A stretch of 64,000 nucleotides of DNA from Beroe forskalii (Eukaryota; Ctenophora; Nuda; Beroida; Beroidae), in assembly GCA_011033025.1 (NCBI GenBank), contig WFMF01000254.1, positions 124,001-188,000 on the forward strand, given 5' to 3'. Below the pieces are notes generated by a model, which was given only the letters and a program-made list of their open reading frames with translations, was not told the DNA's origin and did not search any database. A program made the translations under genes and the position numbers. Shown one piece after another: positions 36,869 through 49,513 of the stretch. The first letter of the stretch is position 1; each line of letters begins with the position of its first letter.

Positions 36869-38610
36869 TGCTGTCAGAGTGAAGTGGTGTCAGAGTGAAG
36901 TTGTGTCAGAGTGAAGTGATCTCAGAGTGAAGTGATCTCAGAGAGAAGTGATGTCAAGGTTGAGTGGTGTCAGAGTGAAGTAGTGTCAGAGTGAAGTGAT
37001 GTCAAGGTTGAGTGGTGTCAGGGTGAAGTGAGGTAAGAGTGAAGTAATGTCAAGGTTGAGTGCTGTCAGATTAAAGTGACGTCAGATTGAAGTGATGTCA
37101 AGGTTGAGTGTTTCAGAGTGGAGTGATCCCAGATTGTAATAATTTGAAGGTTGGTTGGTTTCAGAGTGAAGTGATGTCAAGGTTGAGTGGTGTCAGAGTG
37201 AAGTGAAGTCAGAGTGAAGTGATGTCAAGGTTGAGTGGTGTCAGAGCGAAGTGATGTCAAAGTGAAGTCATGTCAGAGTGAAATTGTGTCGAGAATGAGC
37301 GGTGTCAGCTTGAAGTTATGCCAGATTCAAGTGATGTCATGGTTGAGTGGTGTCAGAGTGAAGTAATGTCAGAGAGAAGTGATGTCAAGGTTGAGTGGTG
37401 TCACAGTGAAGTAGTGTCAGAGTGAAGTGATGTCAGAGTGAAGTGATGTCAAGGTTGAGTGGTGTCAGAGTGAAGTGAGGTAAGAGTGAAGTAATGTCAA
37501 GGTTGAGTGCTGCCAGATTGAAGTGACGTCAGATTGAAGTGATGTCAAGGTTGAGTGTTTCAGAGTGGAGTGATCCCGGATTATAATGATTTGAAGGTTG
37601 GTTGGTTTCAGAGTGAAGTGGTGTCAAAGTTGAGTGATGTCAAGGTAGAGTGGTGTCAGAGTGAAGTGATGTCAGAGTGAAGTGATGTCAAGGTTGAGTG
37701 GTGTCAGAGTGAAGTGATGTCAAAGTGAAGTCATGTCAGAGTGAAGTGGTGTCGAGAATGAGTGGTGTCAGCTTGGAGTTATGCCAGATTCATGTGATGT
37801 CATGGTTGAGTGGTGTCAGAGTGAAGTGATGTCAGAGAGAAGTGATGTCAAGGTTGAGTGGTGTCAGAGTGAAGTAGTGTCAGAGTGAAGTGATGTCAGA
37901 GTGAAGTGATGTCAAGGTTGAGTGGTGTCAGAGTGAAGTGAGGTAAGAGGGAAGTAATGTCAAGGTTGAGTGCTGTCAGATTGAAGTGACGTCAGATTGA
38001 AGTGATGTCAAGGTTGAGTGTTTCAGAGTGGAGTGATCCCAGATTGTAATGATTTGAAGAATGGTTGGTGTCCGGGTGAAGTTGTGTCAAGGTTGAGTGG
38101 TGATAGTGACATGATGACAGTAACACACTATACAACCAACCTGCCCTCTCTGTAAAGCAGACGCTGAAACTGTCCCATCTTCTTGAGCAATATCCTGCGC
38201 TCGGGGCAATAAGGGTTGAATACTTCGACACTTATTGATACCACAGCAATGGATATTGTTGACAGATTCAAACAAAGGCACAGTACACAGGACCAAGCGA
38301 TTGGAACTGTGAACCATAACTCTTGATTGCAAAACTTGAAGTGACGGAGCCTTGGAAACACCCTCCAGTGTTGAAGAGGACATGAAACTTCGGACTGCCA
38401 TCCCTACACTGCCCAATGACCCCGTGGGAGGGAACGGGACTTGTTCCCATTCACCGGGCTGCGGCCCATCCCTCTCCAAGAATAAGAATAAAATTCACCG
38501 GTGATTTCGGATTAAAGTTGCGTGTTGTAAGAGTGAAGTGATGTCAAGATTGTGTGGTGTCAGAGTGAAGTGATGTCAAGGTAGAGTGATGTCAGATTGA
38601 AGGATATCAT
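36869..38610 (+). repeat. 16/32-bp minisatellite with higher-order units
   Basis: Built from two related 16-mers, GTGTCAGAGTGAAGTG and ATGTCAAGGTTGAGTG. A longer pattern containing GAGGTAAGAGTGAAGTAATG, then CTGTCAGATT, then GAGTGATCCC, recurs at about 37,029, 37,467 and 37,937. That gives a higher-order period of roughly 440-470 bases. The array is cut by a LINE fragment at 38,100-38,505 and resumes to about 38,610. Confidence 0.9.
38100..38505 (+). mobile_element. LINE C-terminal fragment, degenerate
   Basis: Translation gives pieces of the usual tail of non-LTR reverse transcriptases: a knuckle, CPLCKADAETV, then after frame changes words like those of the LDPS...LE..TR..LF.LH region. Frames are broken several times, so it is dead. 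It sits inside the minisatellite. The family is inferred from pattern only. Confidence 0.4.
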
Positions 38611-39639
38611 GACGAATAATTCTATATAGGTTCATACTCTCTATTTCTTCCTGCAGGGAGTTATCGGCCAAGGTGGGAGTATGTAGAATGCAGACGGAGG
38701 AAGGTAAGAGGGAGGATTGTCAAAATAGTCGAAGTAGCTGAGGCTGAGGTGGCATGATGAAACGTTTAATTTTTAGTATCTACTCAGGACTGCTGGATTC
38801 ATTGCTCTCTTTTGAAAAGTTGAAATCTATCATCACTGGGCAGGGGCTGTTATCTTGAGGCAGATTACTTCCTTCAACTTGGGATTGTGTGATACGGTTC
38901 ACGCATTCGGTATTCGCTTCTTAGAATGTAACTTCCTGTTCTAATGGCAACTTGCTATTGAAAACTTGCTGTTTTCATTTCTGGAGCATACCATGGCCCT
39001 GCTGAAACGTTTGAAATGAATGATTTCCTTTATTTATAGTCTATTGTTAATATGTAATTAATTTGTGTCTAATTACATTTGATTATTATTAGTTCCATTT
39101 AGCTGTTTAGCTGCAGCTCATTGTTCCCCGACGAGTTGAAGAATGTCTTCTGATTGATAGTCGTTACAGTACACCATATGCTCTTTAATATCACTATAAT
39201 AAGCCTTTTTTCATCAATTGAAAATGATTCATGTAACCATGAGGCATAATAAATGTTAATCGGAATGATCTTTTGCACTGCATGATTTGTAAAGACCTCC
39301 ATTGTTAGCATCTTGTAGACTTGTTATTTGTGCTATAGTTGCAGGACACCAGTCTTACATTTACTAAGTTACAATCTGATTTGCTATCACGCATTGCTAG
39401 CGAACATTTTAACTTTCAGTTATCGTGTGCATGTTACGACGGACAAAGTAGTAAATCACAATCGTTGAGTGGAGTTTCATCATGTCGCCAAACTCTGAAT
39501 TGTACATACTCGCCCCCTTAGGATTAACCCATTTCAACAATATGTATATTGTACATTGTACACACAATACACAATAAATATACCCCTCCACTCTTCAGAC
39601 TTCACTGACCCATGATATGGATTCAACTTACCCATTTCA

Positions 39640-40594
39640 CTTATTCCTGTCCCAAACATCGCCTCACAAGTGCTAACCCCTTATTAAGAAGTCAACTAAC
39701 CCATTCCCCCATTGCAGTTCTAAGAATGGCCACTCAAGTGCTTACCCCTTCAACTAACCCACTCCCCCATTGCAATTCTAAGCATGGCCACTCAAGTGCT
39801 TACCCTTTCAACTAACCCACTCCTCCATTGCAGCTCTAAGCATGGCCACTCAAGTGCTTACCCCTTCAACAAACCCATTCCCAGTTGCAGTTCTAAGCAT
39901 GGCCACTCTAGTGCTTACCCCTTCAACTAACCCACTCCCCCATTGCAGTTCTCAGCATGGCCACTCAAGTGCTTACCCTTTCAACTAACCCATTCCCCAT
40001 TGCAGTTCTAAGCATGGCCACTCAAGTGCTTACCCCATTCAACTAATCCATTCCCCATTGCAGTTCTAAGTATGGCCACTCAAGTGCTTACCCCTTCAAC
40101 TAACCCACTCCCCCCATTGCAGTTCTAAGCATGGCCACTCAAGTGCTTACTTTCAACTAACCCATTCCCCATTGCAGTTCTAAGCATGGCCACTCAAGTG
40201 CTTACCCCATTCAACTAATCCATTCCCCCATTGCAGTTCTAAGTATGGCCACTCAAGTGCTTACCCCTTCAACTAACCCACTCCCCCATTGCAGTTCTAA
40301 GCATGGCCACTCAAGTGCTTACCCTTTCAACTAACCCATTCCCCATTGCAGTTCTAAGCATGGCCACTCAAGTGCTTACCCCATTCAACTAATCCATTCC
40401 CCCATTGCAGTTCTAAGTATGGCCACTCAAGTGCTTACCCCATTCAACTAACCCCTTCCCCCATTGCAGTTCTAAGCATGGCCACTCAAGTGCTTACCCC
40501 ATTCAACTAATCCATTCCCCCATTGCAGTTCTAAGTATGGCCACTCAAGTGCTTACCCCTTCAACTAACCCACTCCCCCATTTGAGTTCTAAGC
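39640..40594 (+). repeat. 58-bp tandem array made of the PACRG splice acceptor and start codon
   Basis: About 16 units of 56-60 bases. Each unit has a CTAAC branch-like word, a C-rich tract, the acceptor CCCATTGCAG, then TTCTAAGC and ATGGCCACTCAAGTGCTT. The last nine or so bases before the coding exon and its first six codons (MATQVL) are thus repeated upstream of the gene. In the copy joined to the gene the acceptor reads CATTTGAG, not CATTGCAG. The start codons are 58 bases apart (40,537 and 40,595), so upstream ATGs are out of frame with PACRG. Confidence 0.9.
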
Positions 40595-41313
40595 ATGGCC
40601 ACTCAAGTGCTGGTGCCTGCAAGCAGGACCATCAAGAAGAGTAAGGACGATGAAGCTGAAGGGTTCACCCTCAAAGCTGGCATGAAGAACACCATAGTGA
40701 GAGGACCTCCCAGTGCTAACGCTTTCAAAGAACGCCCTGCCAAACCCACTTCATTCAGGAAGTTCTACGAAAGGGGCGACTTTCCCATCCAACTGGAGCA
40801 CGACACCAAAGGGAACAAGATCGCGTGGAAAGTGGAGATTGAGAAGCTGGACTTCCACCACTACCTCCCCTCTTCTTCGACGGCCTGTGTGAGGTGACGC
40901 ACCCCTACGAGTTCTTCTCCCGACAAGGAGTGCACGACATGCTGGAACATGGGTCCCACAAAGTCCTGCCAGTCATCCCCCAACTCATCATCCCCATCAA
41001 GAACGCTCTGAACACGAGGAAGAAGTCCAGTGTCTGCACTTCCCTCAAGATCCTGCAGCACCTCGTGATCTCAGCCAACTGCATTGGTGAGGCCCTCGTG
41101 CCCTACTACCGACAGATCCTGCCCATCCTCAACATCTTCAAAAACAAGAACATTAACAAGGGAGATGGCATCGACTACAGCCAGCAGAGGCGCGAGAACG
41201 TCGGCGATCTGATTCAGGAAACGCTGGAAGCCTTCGAGACCCACGGGGGTCCAGACGCCTTCATCAACATCAAATACATGGTGCCCACTTACGAGAGTTG
41301 TGTCAACAACTGA
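40595..41313 (+). CDS. PACRG: PACRG, parkin co-regulated protein (single coding exon, one-base gap)
   Basis: The product matches PACRG along its length: [18 protein letters not shown], then [15 protein letters not shown], and after a frame change [52 protein letters not shown] and [20 protein letters not shown], ending [17 protein letters not shown]. In the family this armadillo-like protein binds the inner junction of the ciliary doublet microtubule with CFAP20. The frame shifts at a run of four Cs (40,867-40,870); a fifth C would give 239 residues in one frame, near the usual 240-300. The coding part has no intron, while an upstream untranslated exon is likely because the start is preceded by splice-acceptor copies. 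A one-base assembly error in the C run is the simplest explanation; a real frameshift is possible. CFAP57 lies 1.15 kb downstream on the same strand. Confidence 0.9.
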
Positions 41314-41736
41314 TCTACCCCACGGACTGAAAAACTGAGTAAATTATTTGATTTTTTGGGTTGTGGCTTTGTGAACTTTATAATGTGTGAAATGCAATAC
41401 ACATTACTAACAACATACATAATAGGCGTATTTGATATATTACAAATTTAAATGTGCAACCTCCTTAAAGGGCTAATCATCCTTTGCAATGTGTTAGCCA
41501 TTCAAGTTAATAATTTCAACCCCTTGATCTTTTACCCACACATGATGTATTTTGTCGTCGAACAAGTTGGATTTTATTTTTACTCTGTGGGTATTTCGTC
41601 CATCCTACCCCCTTCTTATAGAACGTCTAGTTGTAAATGATATTTAAATAGAATGTTTGTAAATAGCTAAATTTTAATAAGATAGGAATTTCTGATATAT
41701 TATCTATGATTTGAGTTATTATATATTGTACTAAGA

Positions 41737-41742
41737 AATAAA
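41737..41742 (+). terminator. poly(A) signal for PACRG
   Basis: AATAAA about 424 bases after the PACRG stop in A+T-rich sequence, the first canonical signal on this strand after the gene. Confidence 0.55.
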
Positions 41743-42467
41743 GCCATGCATTTTCAGATCTCTGTATAAGTGCACTTCACAAACTTACCGGGATCTTATA
41801 GGATCCACTAGGCTACAACCCAATGATTGTCTAAGTGATATGCGTGTGTATTGCCGTCTCAGTCGAGCAGCACATCATCCAATCATTCACCATGGTTACC
41901 ACATGTAACACTCTGTGCTTGGGAGCGTTTAAAATCTCATTCTCCTCCACAGTACAATGTGTTCTCACGTTACACTGAGAGTTTAATCAACATACTTCAC
42001 AAAATGAGATGCACTTGCCATGCACATTGCACACAGCCAGACAAATATATCGGAAATTTGAATTGAATAATAACACAAAGATATATCATGATTTTCAAGA
42101 GTTTTTTTGAGTACAATTCTATCATAATAATACTATATGTTACTTAAAATTGTGCATGAAATACGTCAGAGATTTTATAAGACTTCAAAAATTAATATGC
42201 CAAAATTAATGAACATTGTTTTATTATTTCTAATATCAATTCTCTATGTTTTAAGTATTATTGCGTTAAATTGCAATGTTTCAAAATTATATCTCTTAGG
42301 AAAATTCTATTTTGAGCCCGAATTTATCCATGAATTCAAAGCAATATTTAATAATAATCAGTAATAATAGTAGAATAGATAATTTAGCCAATGTAAATTC
42401 ATCTCTGCAAACCACAGAAGTTAAACATTTAACTATTGAGGATGTCCTGATGTAGAGAGCAGCCACC

Positions 42468-45400
42468 ATGTCTATCGCTATCGCCAACCTCCGCCATGTC
42501 TTCGGTCTCAAGGGAGACGTTGCCAACAATGTCTCCTTCCAAGACGAGCAGACCATCATCTACCCCTCGGGGTCCAACTGCATCCTCTACAACATGGAGA
42601 CCAAGATGCAGAAGTTCATCTCGAGTGTAGACAAGAGCTCGGGGATGACAGCCATGGCCCTGACCCCCAACAAACGGTACATTGCCGTGGCAGAGAAGGG
42701 CGAGAAAGCCACCATTACGATCTACGACCTGCAGACCCTGCGGAAGAAGAAGGTCCTGACGACCACCGAGGTGCAGTCCCAGCAGTACGTCAGCCTCGCC
42801 TTCTCCCCTGACTCCAAGTACCTCATCTCCCAGGGGGCCAGGCCTGACTGGACCTTGCTCTATTGGGCATGGGAGAAGTCCAAACCAATGGCCTCCATCA
42901 GAACTTCTACCAATGTCAGCAACGAAGTTTATCAGGTTAGTTTTTATTTTGATTTCCTATCATTTTGATTCCTTATTGCTGACATGTGGTCCTGTTATCA
43001 ATTTTAAAGTAACATTTTGTGCAATGAAAATTTCTATCTCTGAAACAGTGACTCATCTATTCTAATCTCTCAGGTATCATTCAACCCGAATGACAACGCC
43101 CAATTCTGTGTGGTGGGGAATGGGGTCTTCAAGACGTACAAGTACAACGAGGGCACCCTGAAAGCCAACCCCATCCAGAAGATAGAACCCCAGAACTTCC
43201 TGTGCCACAGCTGGCTCTCGGAAGACAGGATCATCGTGGGAACTGACTCCGGGAGAATGCTTCTCTTTGAGGGGCAGGAGCACAAGAAGGACTTCTACGT
43301 CAGTGCTCCGACTGAGGCCGCGGCTGTTGAGAGGTAAAAGTGTTTCATCTTGTTATCATCGTTCAGATTTTGAAGGTCAATTTATGGCCAAAATGTAGAA
43401 TATATCGTTGTTGTTCATCGGAAATCCTAATCTTTCAAATTCGAGAATTTATGTTCATTCAGCCACAATTATTGCTTACAATTCGTCATCTTAACTGCAA
43501 CCTCAGGTCGGGCACCACTGGGCAGAGTGAGTCAAGTGAGGCTGTCAAACAGGGACAGACAGCGGTTCTCTGCCTGACGAAGTACTCCAAGGGATTCCTG
43601 TGCAGTGCTGGCAACGGGATTGTCTACATGTTTGAGAAGACAGACGAGAGGGAGCTGTACAAGAAGGCCAGGGAGATAAGGATTCCTGTGTCTGCGGATA
43701 CTGCGCAGTCCACTGCTAATCTCAAGGTAGGTGGGTGGCGGGGGTTGGGGATGTATTCCAGTACTTGAATCAGAAAATTGAATTTCTAAAAAGTATTTCT
43801 GCTTTCCCTGCTGACGTCACTCTATCCCAGGGAGCCCTCCACGAGATCATGCACATGACGATCAGTCCCTCCGAAGAGACCATCATCGCAGCTTCCCGGA
43901 ACAGTCAGCTCTACACAATAGGGCTGACTGGGGCTGAGATCTCAAAGGGAGAACACTCCCTGTTCGAGATGCTGTCCCAACCCTTCCATTACGATCAGAT
44001 CACAGGTCTTGATGTGTGCATCAGGAAGCCTCTGATCGCAACCTGCTCTCTAGATAGGACAGTCAGGATCTGGAACTATGAGAATAAGTAGGTGCCTGAA
44101 CACACCCATTACCTTTTTTGATCAAAATACTGCCCTTCAATTCGTAATTTCTCGTAATTCTTTGATGCACTTTTGAAGTGAAGTTGTTGGAATGAGTCGA
44201 ATGACAATGTTTTTTTCGTCTGATTAAGTCATTTAAAAAATAATCATCCCCTTCTCCCTCAGCTCCCTGGATCTGACGAAAGAGTTCCAAGAGGAAGCGT
44301 TCAGCGTGGCTCTACATCCCTCAGGGCTCTACGTCCTAGTGGGATTCAGCGACAAACTCAGACTCATGAACATCCTCATTGACGACATTCAGCCCTTCAA
44401 AGAGTTCACAATCAGAGGTTGCAGGGAGGTTAGTTGAATTTAGTAAGTGGCATTGGCAGCCAAGTCAGGCTTTCGAGATACTGCTGTCATTTTCAGTGCT
44501 GATCTGTTTTCAGCTGTCGATTGTGTTGAAAATTAAATGGCTTAGGAGCATGATATTATCAGATCATCTAGTTACAATTACAATGTTTGAGGTAGCAGCA
44601 CAATGTTACATCCCACCACAAAATACACTCCAAGTTACACACTCGTGACGTCACCACTTGCATCTCATTTGTTTTGAAGAAGGAGCACTTTTAAAGTGTA
44701 TCACCATGCTGTGCACGCTTAGTGTGGACACATTGCTTGGTGCGCACAGCTGCAGTGCTGGCTTAGGAGCATTGGGATATTCATTGCTCATTTAACTGAT
44801 GGAATGGATTAGGTCTTGCTGCATGCTTTCATTAACTGATTAACGTGAAATGAATAGAGAAATCGATCTGGAAGATAGGTTGAATCATTTTCAAGGTCTC
44901 ATAAAATCAAGGAAAAACAAGGGCTCAACGCTGACCTACTGCCTTTAAATATGCCAATATGTATTTCACAATCGCTATTCAATCTTTTCAACCCATGTCC
45001 CCATTTCAGTGTCAGTTCAGCAATGGCGGGCATCTCTTTGCCGCCGTACACGGCAACGTCATCCAACTCTACGCTTCGTACACCTTCGAGAACGTGGGCA
45101 ACCTGAAGGGTCACAACGGCAAGGTGCGGAGCATCGTGTGGTCGCAGGACGACAGCAAGATCATCTCGTGCGGGGTGGACGGGGCTGTCTACGAGTGGTC
45201 CGTCTACACCAGCAAGAGGGACGGAGAGAGCGTCCTCAAGACTTGCTCCTACACCTGCGCGGCTGTCTCCCCAGAGGGCAACACTACCTTCGCTGTGGGG
45301 TCTGATAAGACACTCAAGGAGATATCTGATTCACAGGTTCGAGTTAGGGGCTGATTTTCAATCTCTTTTAGTGTGTAATGTCGTAGACTCACAAAATGAA

Positions 45401-48400
45401 AATATTCGTACGACAAACGCGTGATTTTATGAATTATACCAGGGAACTGATCAATGAATTCCTCTTCAGATCCAGAAGGAGGTGCCGGCAGCTGACACAG
45501 TCCTCACCCAAGTAGCCATCTCCAGGTCTGGTCGGATGTTGTTCGTGGGTACCGCCCAGGGCTCCATCCGAGCCATGAAGTTCCCGCTCACTGTCCCCGG
45601 AGAATGGACGGAACACCAGTGCCACGCCTCAGCCATCACCAAGATGCGGATATCTTACGACGACGGATTCCTGTTCACTGTGGGCGAGGACGCGTGTCTC
45701 TACACCTTCAAAATAATGGACAAGGAGGGACGGGGCCTGAAAGCCAAGGACATCACTTACGCTGAGGAGATCCTGATTTCTAAGTCTGATCTGCAGGAAA
45801 AGGACACTGCGATGAAGGAGCTGAAGACGCGAGTCTATGAGTTGAACATGGAGAACGAGTATCAGCTCCGTCTCAAGGACATGAACCACCACGAGAAAAC
45901 CAAAGAACTGACGGAGAAATTCATCCAGGAGATGGAGTCCCTGAAAACGAAGAACCAAGTCCTGAAAACAGACAAGGATAAGGAAGAGGCAAAGCACGAG
46001 GAGGAAAGACAGGAACTGGTGGAGAAACAGCACCAAGAGCTCCAGGACTTGGAGTCAGCGAATAACCAGAAACTCATGGCTGAGTACGAGAAGTACCAGG
46101 AACTCCAGGCTAAGAGCCAGAGAATGCAGGAGGAGTACGAACGACAGCTGACTGCCAAGTCAGACTCCCACAAACAGGCACTCCGAGAACAAACGGAGCA
46201 GTACGAAACGAAGCTACACGAGAAGATAGGGCAGCTCGAGGCGGCTCATGACGAAATGAGGCAGACGATGAGGATCCACGAGGAGACAAAGAAACAGATA
46301 GAGGAGGACGCGGACAGGGAGATCCTGGACATAAAGAACATGTACGAGAGGAGACTGAGGGAGGAGAAGGAGGGCAACATGCGACTCACTGGCGAGACTG
46401 GCATCATGAAGAAGAAGTTCAAATCTCAGGAACAGGAGATCGAGGCGCTCAAGTCGGACATCAACAACCTCAACACGGAGAAGAACAAACTGAACGGCGT
46501 GATCAAGTCCCTGGAAAAGGATATCCTCGGCTTGAAGAAGGAAATCCAGGAGAGGGACGAAACGATCCAAGACAAGGAGAAGAGGATCTACGATCTGAAG
46601 AAGAAGAACCAGGAGCTGGAGAAGTTCAAGTTCGTCCTGGACTACAAGATCCGGGAGTTGAAGAAACAGATCGAACCCAGAGAGTTCGACATCAAGGCCA
46701 TGAAGGACCAGATCCAAGAAATGGACACTGAACTCGAGCGATACAACAAGAACAACACAGCTCTTGACCTCAAGATCGAGGAATCCAAGCAGAAGCTGAA
46801 GGCAAACAAGGAGGAAATGGCCGTACAGCGGCAGAAGGTCCATGACATGGAGGCTGAACTGAAGCGGTTCAGAACAGATGTCAGCAACTGCGTTCAATAC
46901 ATCCAAGATCCGCAGAAACTAAAGGCTTCCATTGTCTCACTCAACAAGAAATATGTGCAGAGCGAACAGGTTGGTTTCAGTTGTAACATAATAGTAGATA
47001 TTATCTACTATCGTGTTCCTTTGTGCCTAAGTTTTTATAGGACCTGTCTATGTTTTTATTTATGTGCACTTATTGCTATAGAAAGCAATAGTTGTTTCAT
47101 AATTCCGTTCAATCAATAGCCCATTCCAAACCCTCTGTACTTGATACTATTCTATGCGATGAATAAGACTCGATGATCGTTGGTAAGTCAAGATAAGTCG
47201 ATACAATTTAGGACGATAGGTCGATAGAACATGAAAATACATCATCCCAGTTTCTGTATTTGTTTCGAATCATGTCAAAATATTCAGACTAGTACTAAAG
47301 TCAGTCGAGAGAGCAATGTGGTGAGCACAGCCAACCTAAAACTTTTTAGAACTTTAGAAAATATGCCTAAATGCTTAGCTTTTTATGCTCGACTATATTC
47401 TGAATCTTGTCTTGTTAAGTTTCTTTTAGTGTTATGCGTAGCCTTGAAAATAGATGCATGACATTACAGCAAAGGTTAACTAGCACTTTTAGAATGAAAA
47501 TTGCAATGTTAACATAACTTCTTGCTGGCATCGAATCCTTTTTGAGGAGGGAATGAATCTTCATAAAATGTTTCCAACATTTATTTCAATGTTTTTTAAT
47601 CCAAGTCTCATGAGATTTTGTGTTTCAGTCCGTGGAGTCGGCCGGCATGGACGTGGACATTCAGAAGGAATACGCGAGACAACGTGACCATCTGGAACGA
47701 AGTGTTGCTTCCTTCAGAAAGAAGCTGACCAAGGACCAGCAAATCCACAGGGCTGACAACGTCCGAATCATGCAGGAAAACTCCATTTCGAGGTTTTCTG
47801 GATAAAATTCGCGACTTGAATTTTATCCTTGTGGAGTATTTTGGGGGTGTACAATCATGGTACCTAGAGAGCTAGGGTAATCACTCATGAATTTATTGAA
47901 TACAAGTGCATAACTTCATGAAAAGTTGACGGCTGTGTGTACTCATTCAACAAAACTTTGATCCTTTTACTTTTTACTGCGACATATTTCATTCCACATT
48001 GTTGAATCAATGAATCCTTTCCCAGGAAAATGTGTCCCTCATCAAAGAGATTAATGATCTACGACGGGAACTGAAGATTGCCAGAACTCAGGTAAATGCA
48101 CTGATTCTGGGTTAATTTGTTGTTTTACTCATGATACATACTATCTAGTGACTCCAGGGGTATAGAAATTCGTTCCTAGAAAATGATAAAATGGTACAAG
48201 GTCTGATATTGTTGCAAACTTTGGTTTTGCTTTTTTACGTAGGGGCAATGCGCGCGCAGCGACTTGTCGCAAATTTTCATAAAACTCGCCAAATCATCTT
48301 TTTCTACTAGCAAAATTTTGCTTTATGCGCATTGAAAGCACATTTTTCGCGCGTTGCCATGGCAACCTTAATATCATCTTATCAAACAAAGTTGCGACTG

Positions 48401-49320
48401 GTAACAGGATCTGGTGGTGGCCTTGATTGTTATTCAATATGGGTTCTTGTATGTAACTTTATTGGATTGTAATTATCTTCCGATGTAACTTATGAACTAA
48501 CCTACGTTTAACAGATATCGTCTCTAAAATATGCATTGAATTTGGATCAAAACAAGAAGGTTTGATGGCATATCAAGTGATTAACAAGTCCTTTGTAGTG
48601 TAATGTGGCGTATTACGTGATTGTGATGTTACACTCACCAAAATGAACCTAGTTTTATAAGTTTGGGGCAGTTTGACTTGATCACTAAAGCCAATGACCG
48701 TCCAAAACTTCTGCACACCGTTAGCACAGTAGAAGTTTAGTTGTTAGAAAGCACCTCATCCTTTTTCCTTTGATATACGCACATAATATACATCCATCCT
48801 GATTGAATTCATCTCACTTTCGAGTATATCGCCAGTCATTTCTTAGTATTTCACCTGTGCACGTTTTTTGAATTCGTAACAATGAATGGCATTTTCATGA
48901 ATAATAGGGTACCTATTTACATAACTCTTGTCTGTAGCAGATAGCATGTTTTTGTCATTTGGCTTGTTCTGAGCCGTGGAAATGAAATTATTTCTTAAGA
49001 TAAATGTTTTAGTTCGTTCACACACGCATCACTGATTAAAAAGCATACATTTCTTCGCCTCTTGATTTGTTTTCAAATTCTTACTCCCTTTAACTTCCCA
49101 GGTCCACGACTTGGAAGCTAACAGTAACGTACTGAAGAAAGGAGGGCCGCCTCAAGGCCCAATAATAACAGTGGAGGAGCTCGACCAGACCAAGAAAATA
49201 GTAGACATTCAGAAGGGGGAGATCAAGCGACTACGGGATGAGTTGAGGCACTCCCTCAATCGGCCGCTCTCGTCCGGCAACAAGCTGCCCCCCATGGAGG
49301 GAATCACAGCAGCCCAGTGA
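42468..49320 (+). CDS. CFAP57: CFAP57 (WDR65), ciliary WD-repeat and coiled-coil protein, ten exons
   Basis: Exons: 42,468-42,935; 43,074-43,333; 43,507-43,726; 43,831-44,087; 44,263-44,428; 45,010-45,336; 45,470-46,969; 47,629-47,775; 48,026-48,091; 49,102-49,320. Phases agree and give 1209 residues (human about 1250). The start follows a strong GCCACC context and reads [19 protein letters not shown]. Residues 1 to about 660 form WD repeats ([39 protein letters not shown]). The mark [20 protein letters not shown] ends the propellers, and a long charged coiled coil fills most of the 1500-base exon 7. The family sits at the base of inner dynein arms on doublet microtubules. All introns are GT-AG except intron 8: phase and homology need exon 8 to end at ATCATGCAG (47,775), but GAAAAC follows rather than GT. 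The gene is otherwise complete. Confidence 0.93.
48353..48366. promoter_or_regulatory. RFX X-box motif in CFAP57 intron 9
   Basis: GTTGCCATGGCAAC is a perfect 14-base palindromic match to the X-box bound by RFX factors, which drive ciliary genes. It lies inside an intron, so it may be an internal enhancer or alternative promoter. Activity is inferred from the motif and the gene's role only. Confidence 0.5.
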
Positions 49321-49513
49321 ACTGAGAGCGCTAATTTATAGTGCCTAATTCATTGATTCCATGGATGGTTAATCTGGGTTTTCTACACAGAATCGCATTT
49401 GGATGAGTAGAGCTCAAATATATAAAATGGTTGTTTTTGCGTTTTGTTTGTATTTGTGGAACTTTATAAACAGAACGTTAATTTGACGGCGTATTGTGGC
49501 AAGTAGAGCGGCT

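Noticed and set aside
46214-46906. 230-residue open frame on the minus strand
   Set aside because: Antisense of the CFAP57 coiled-coil exon; leucine-rich composition is the mirror of Glu/Lys codons.
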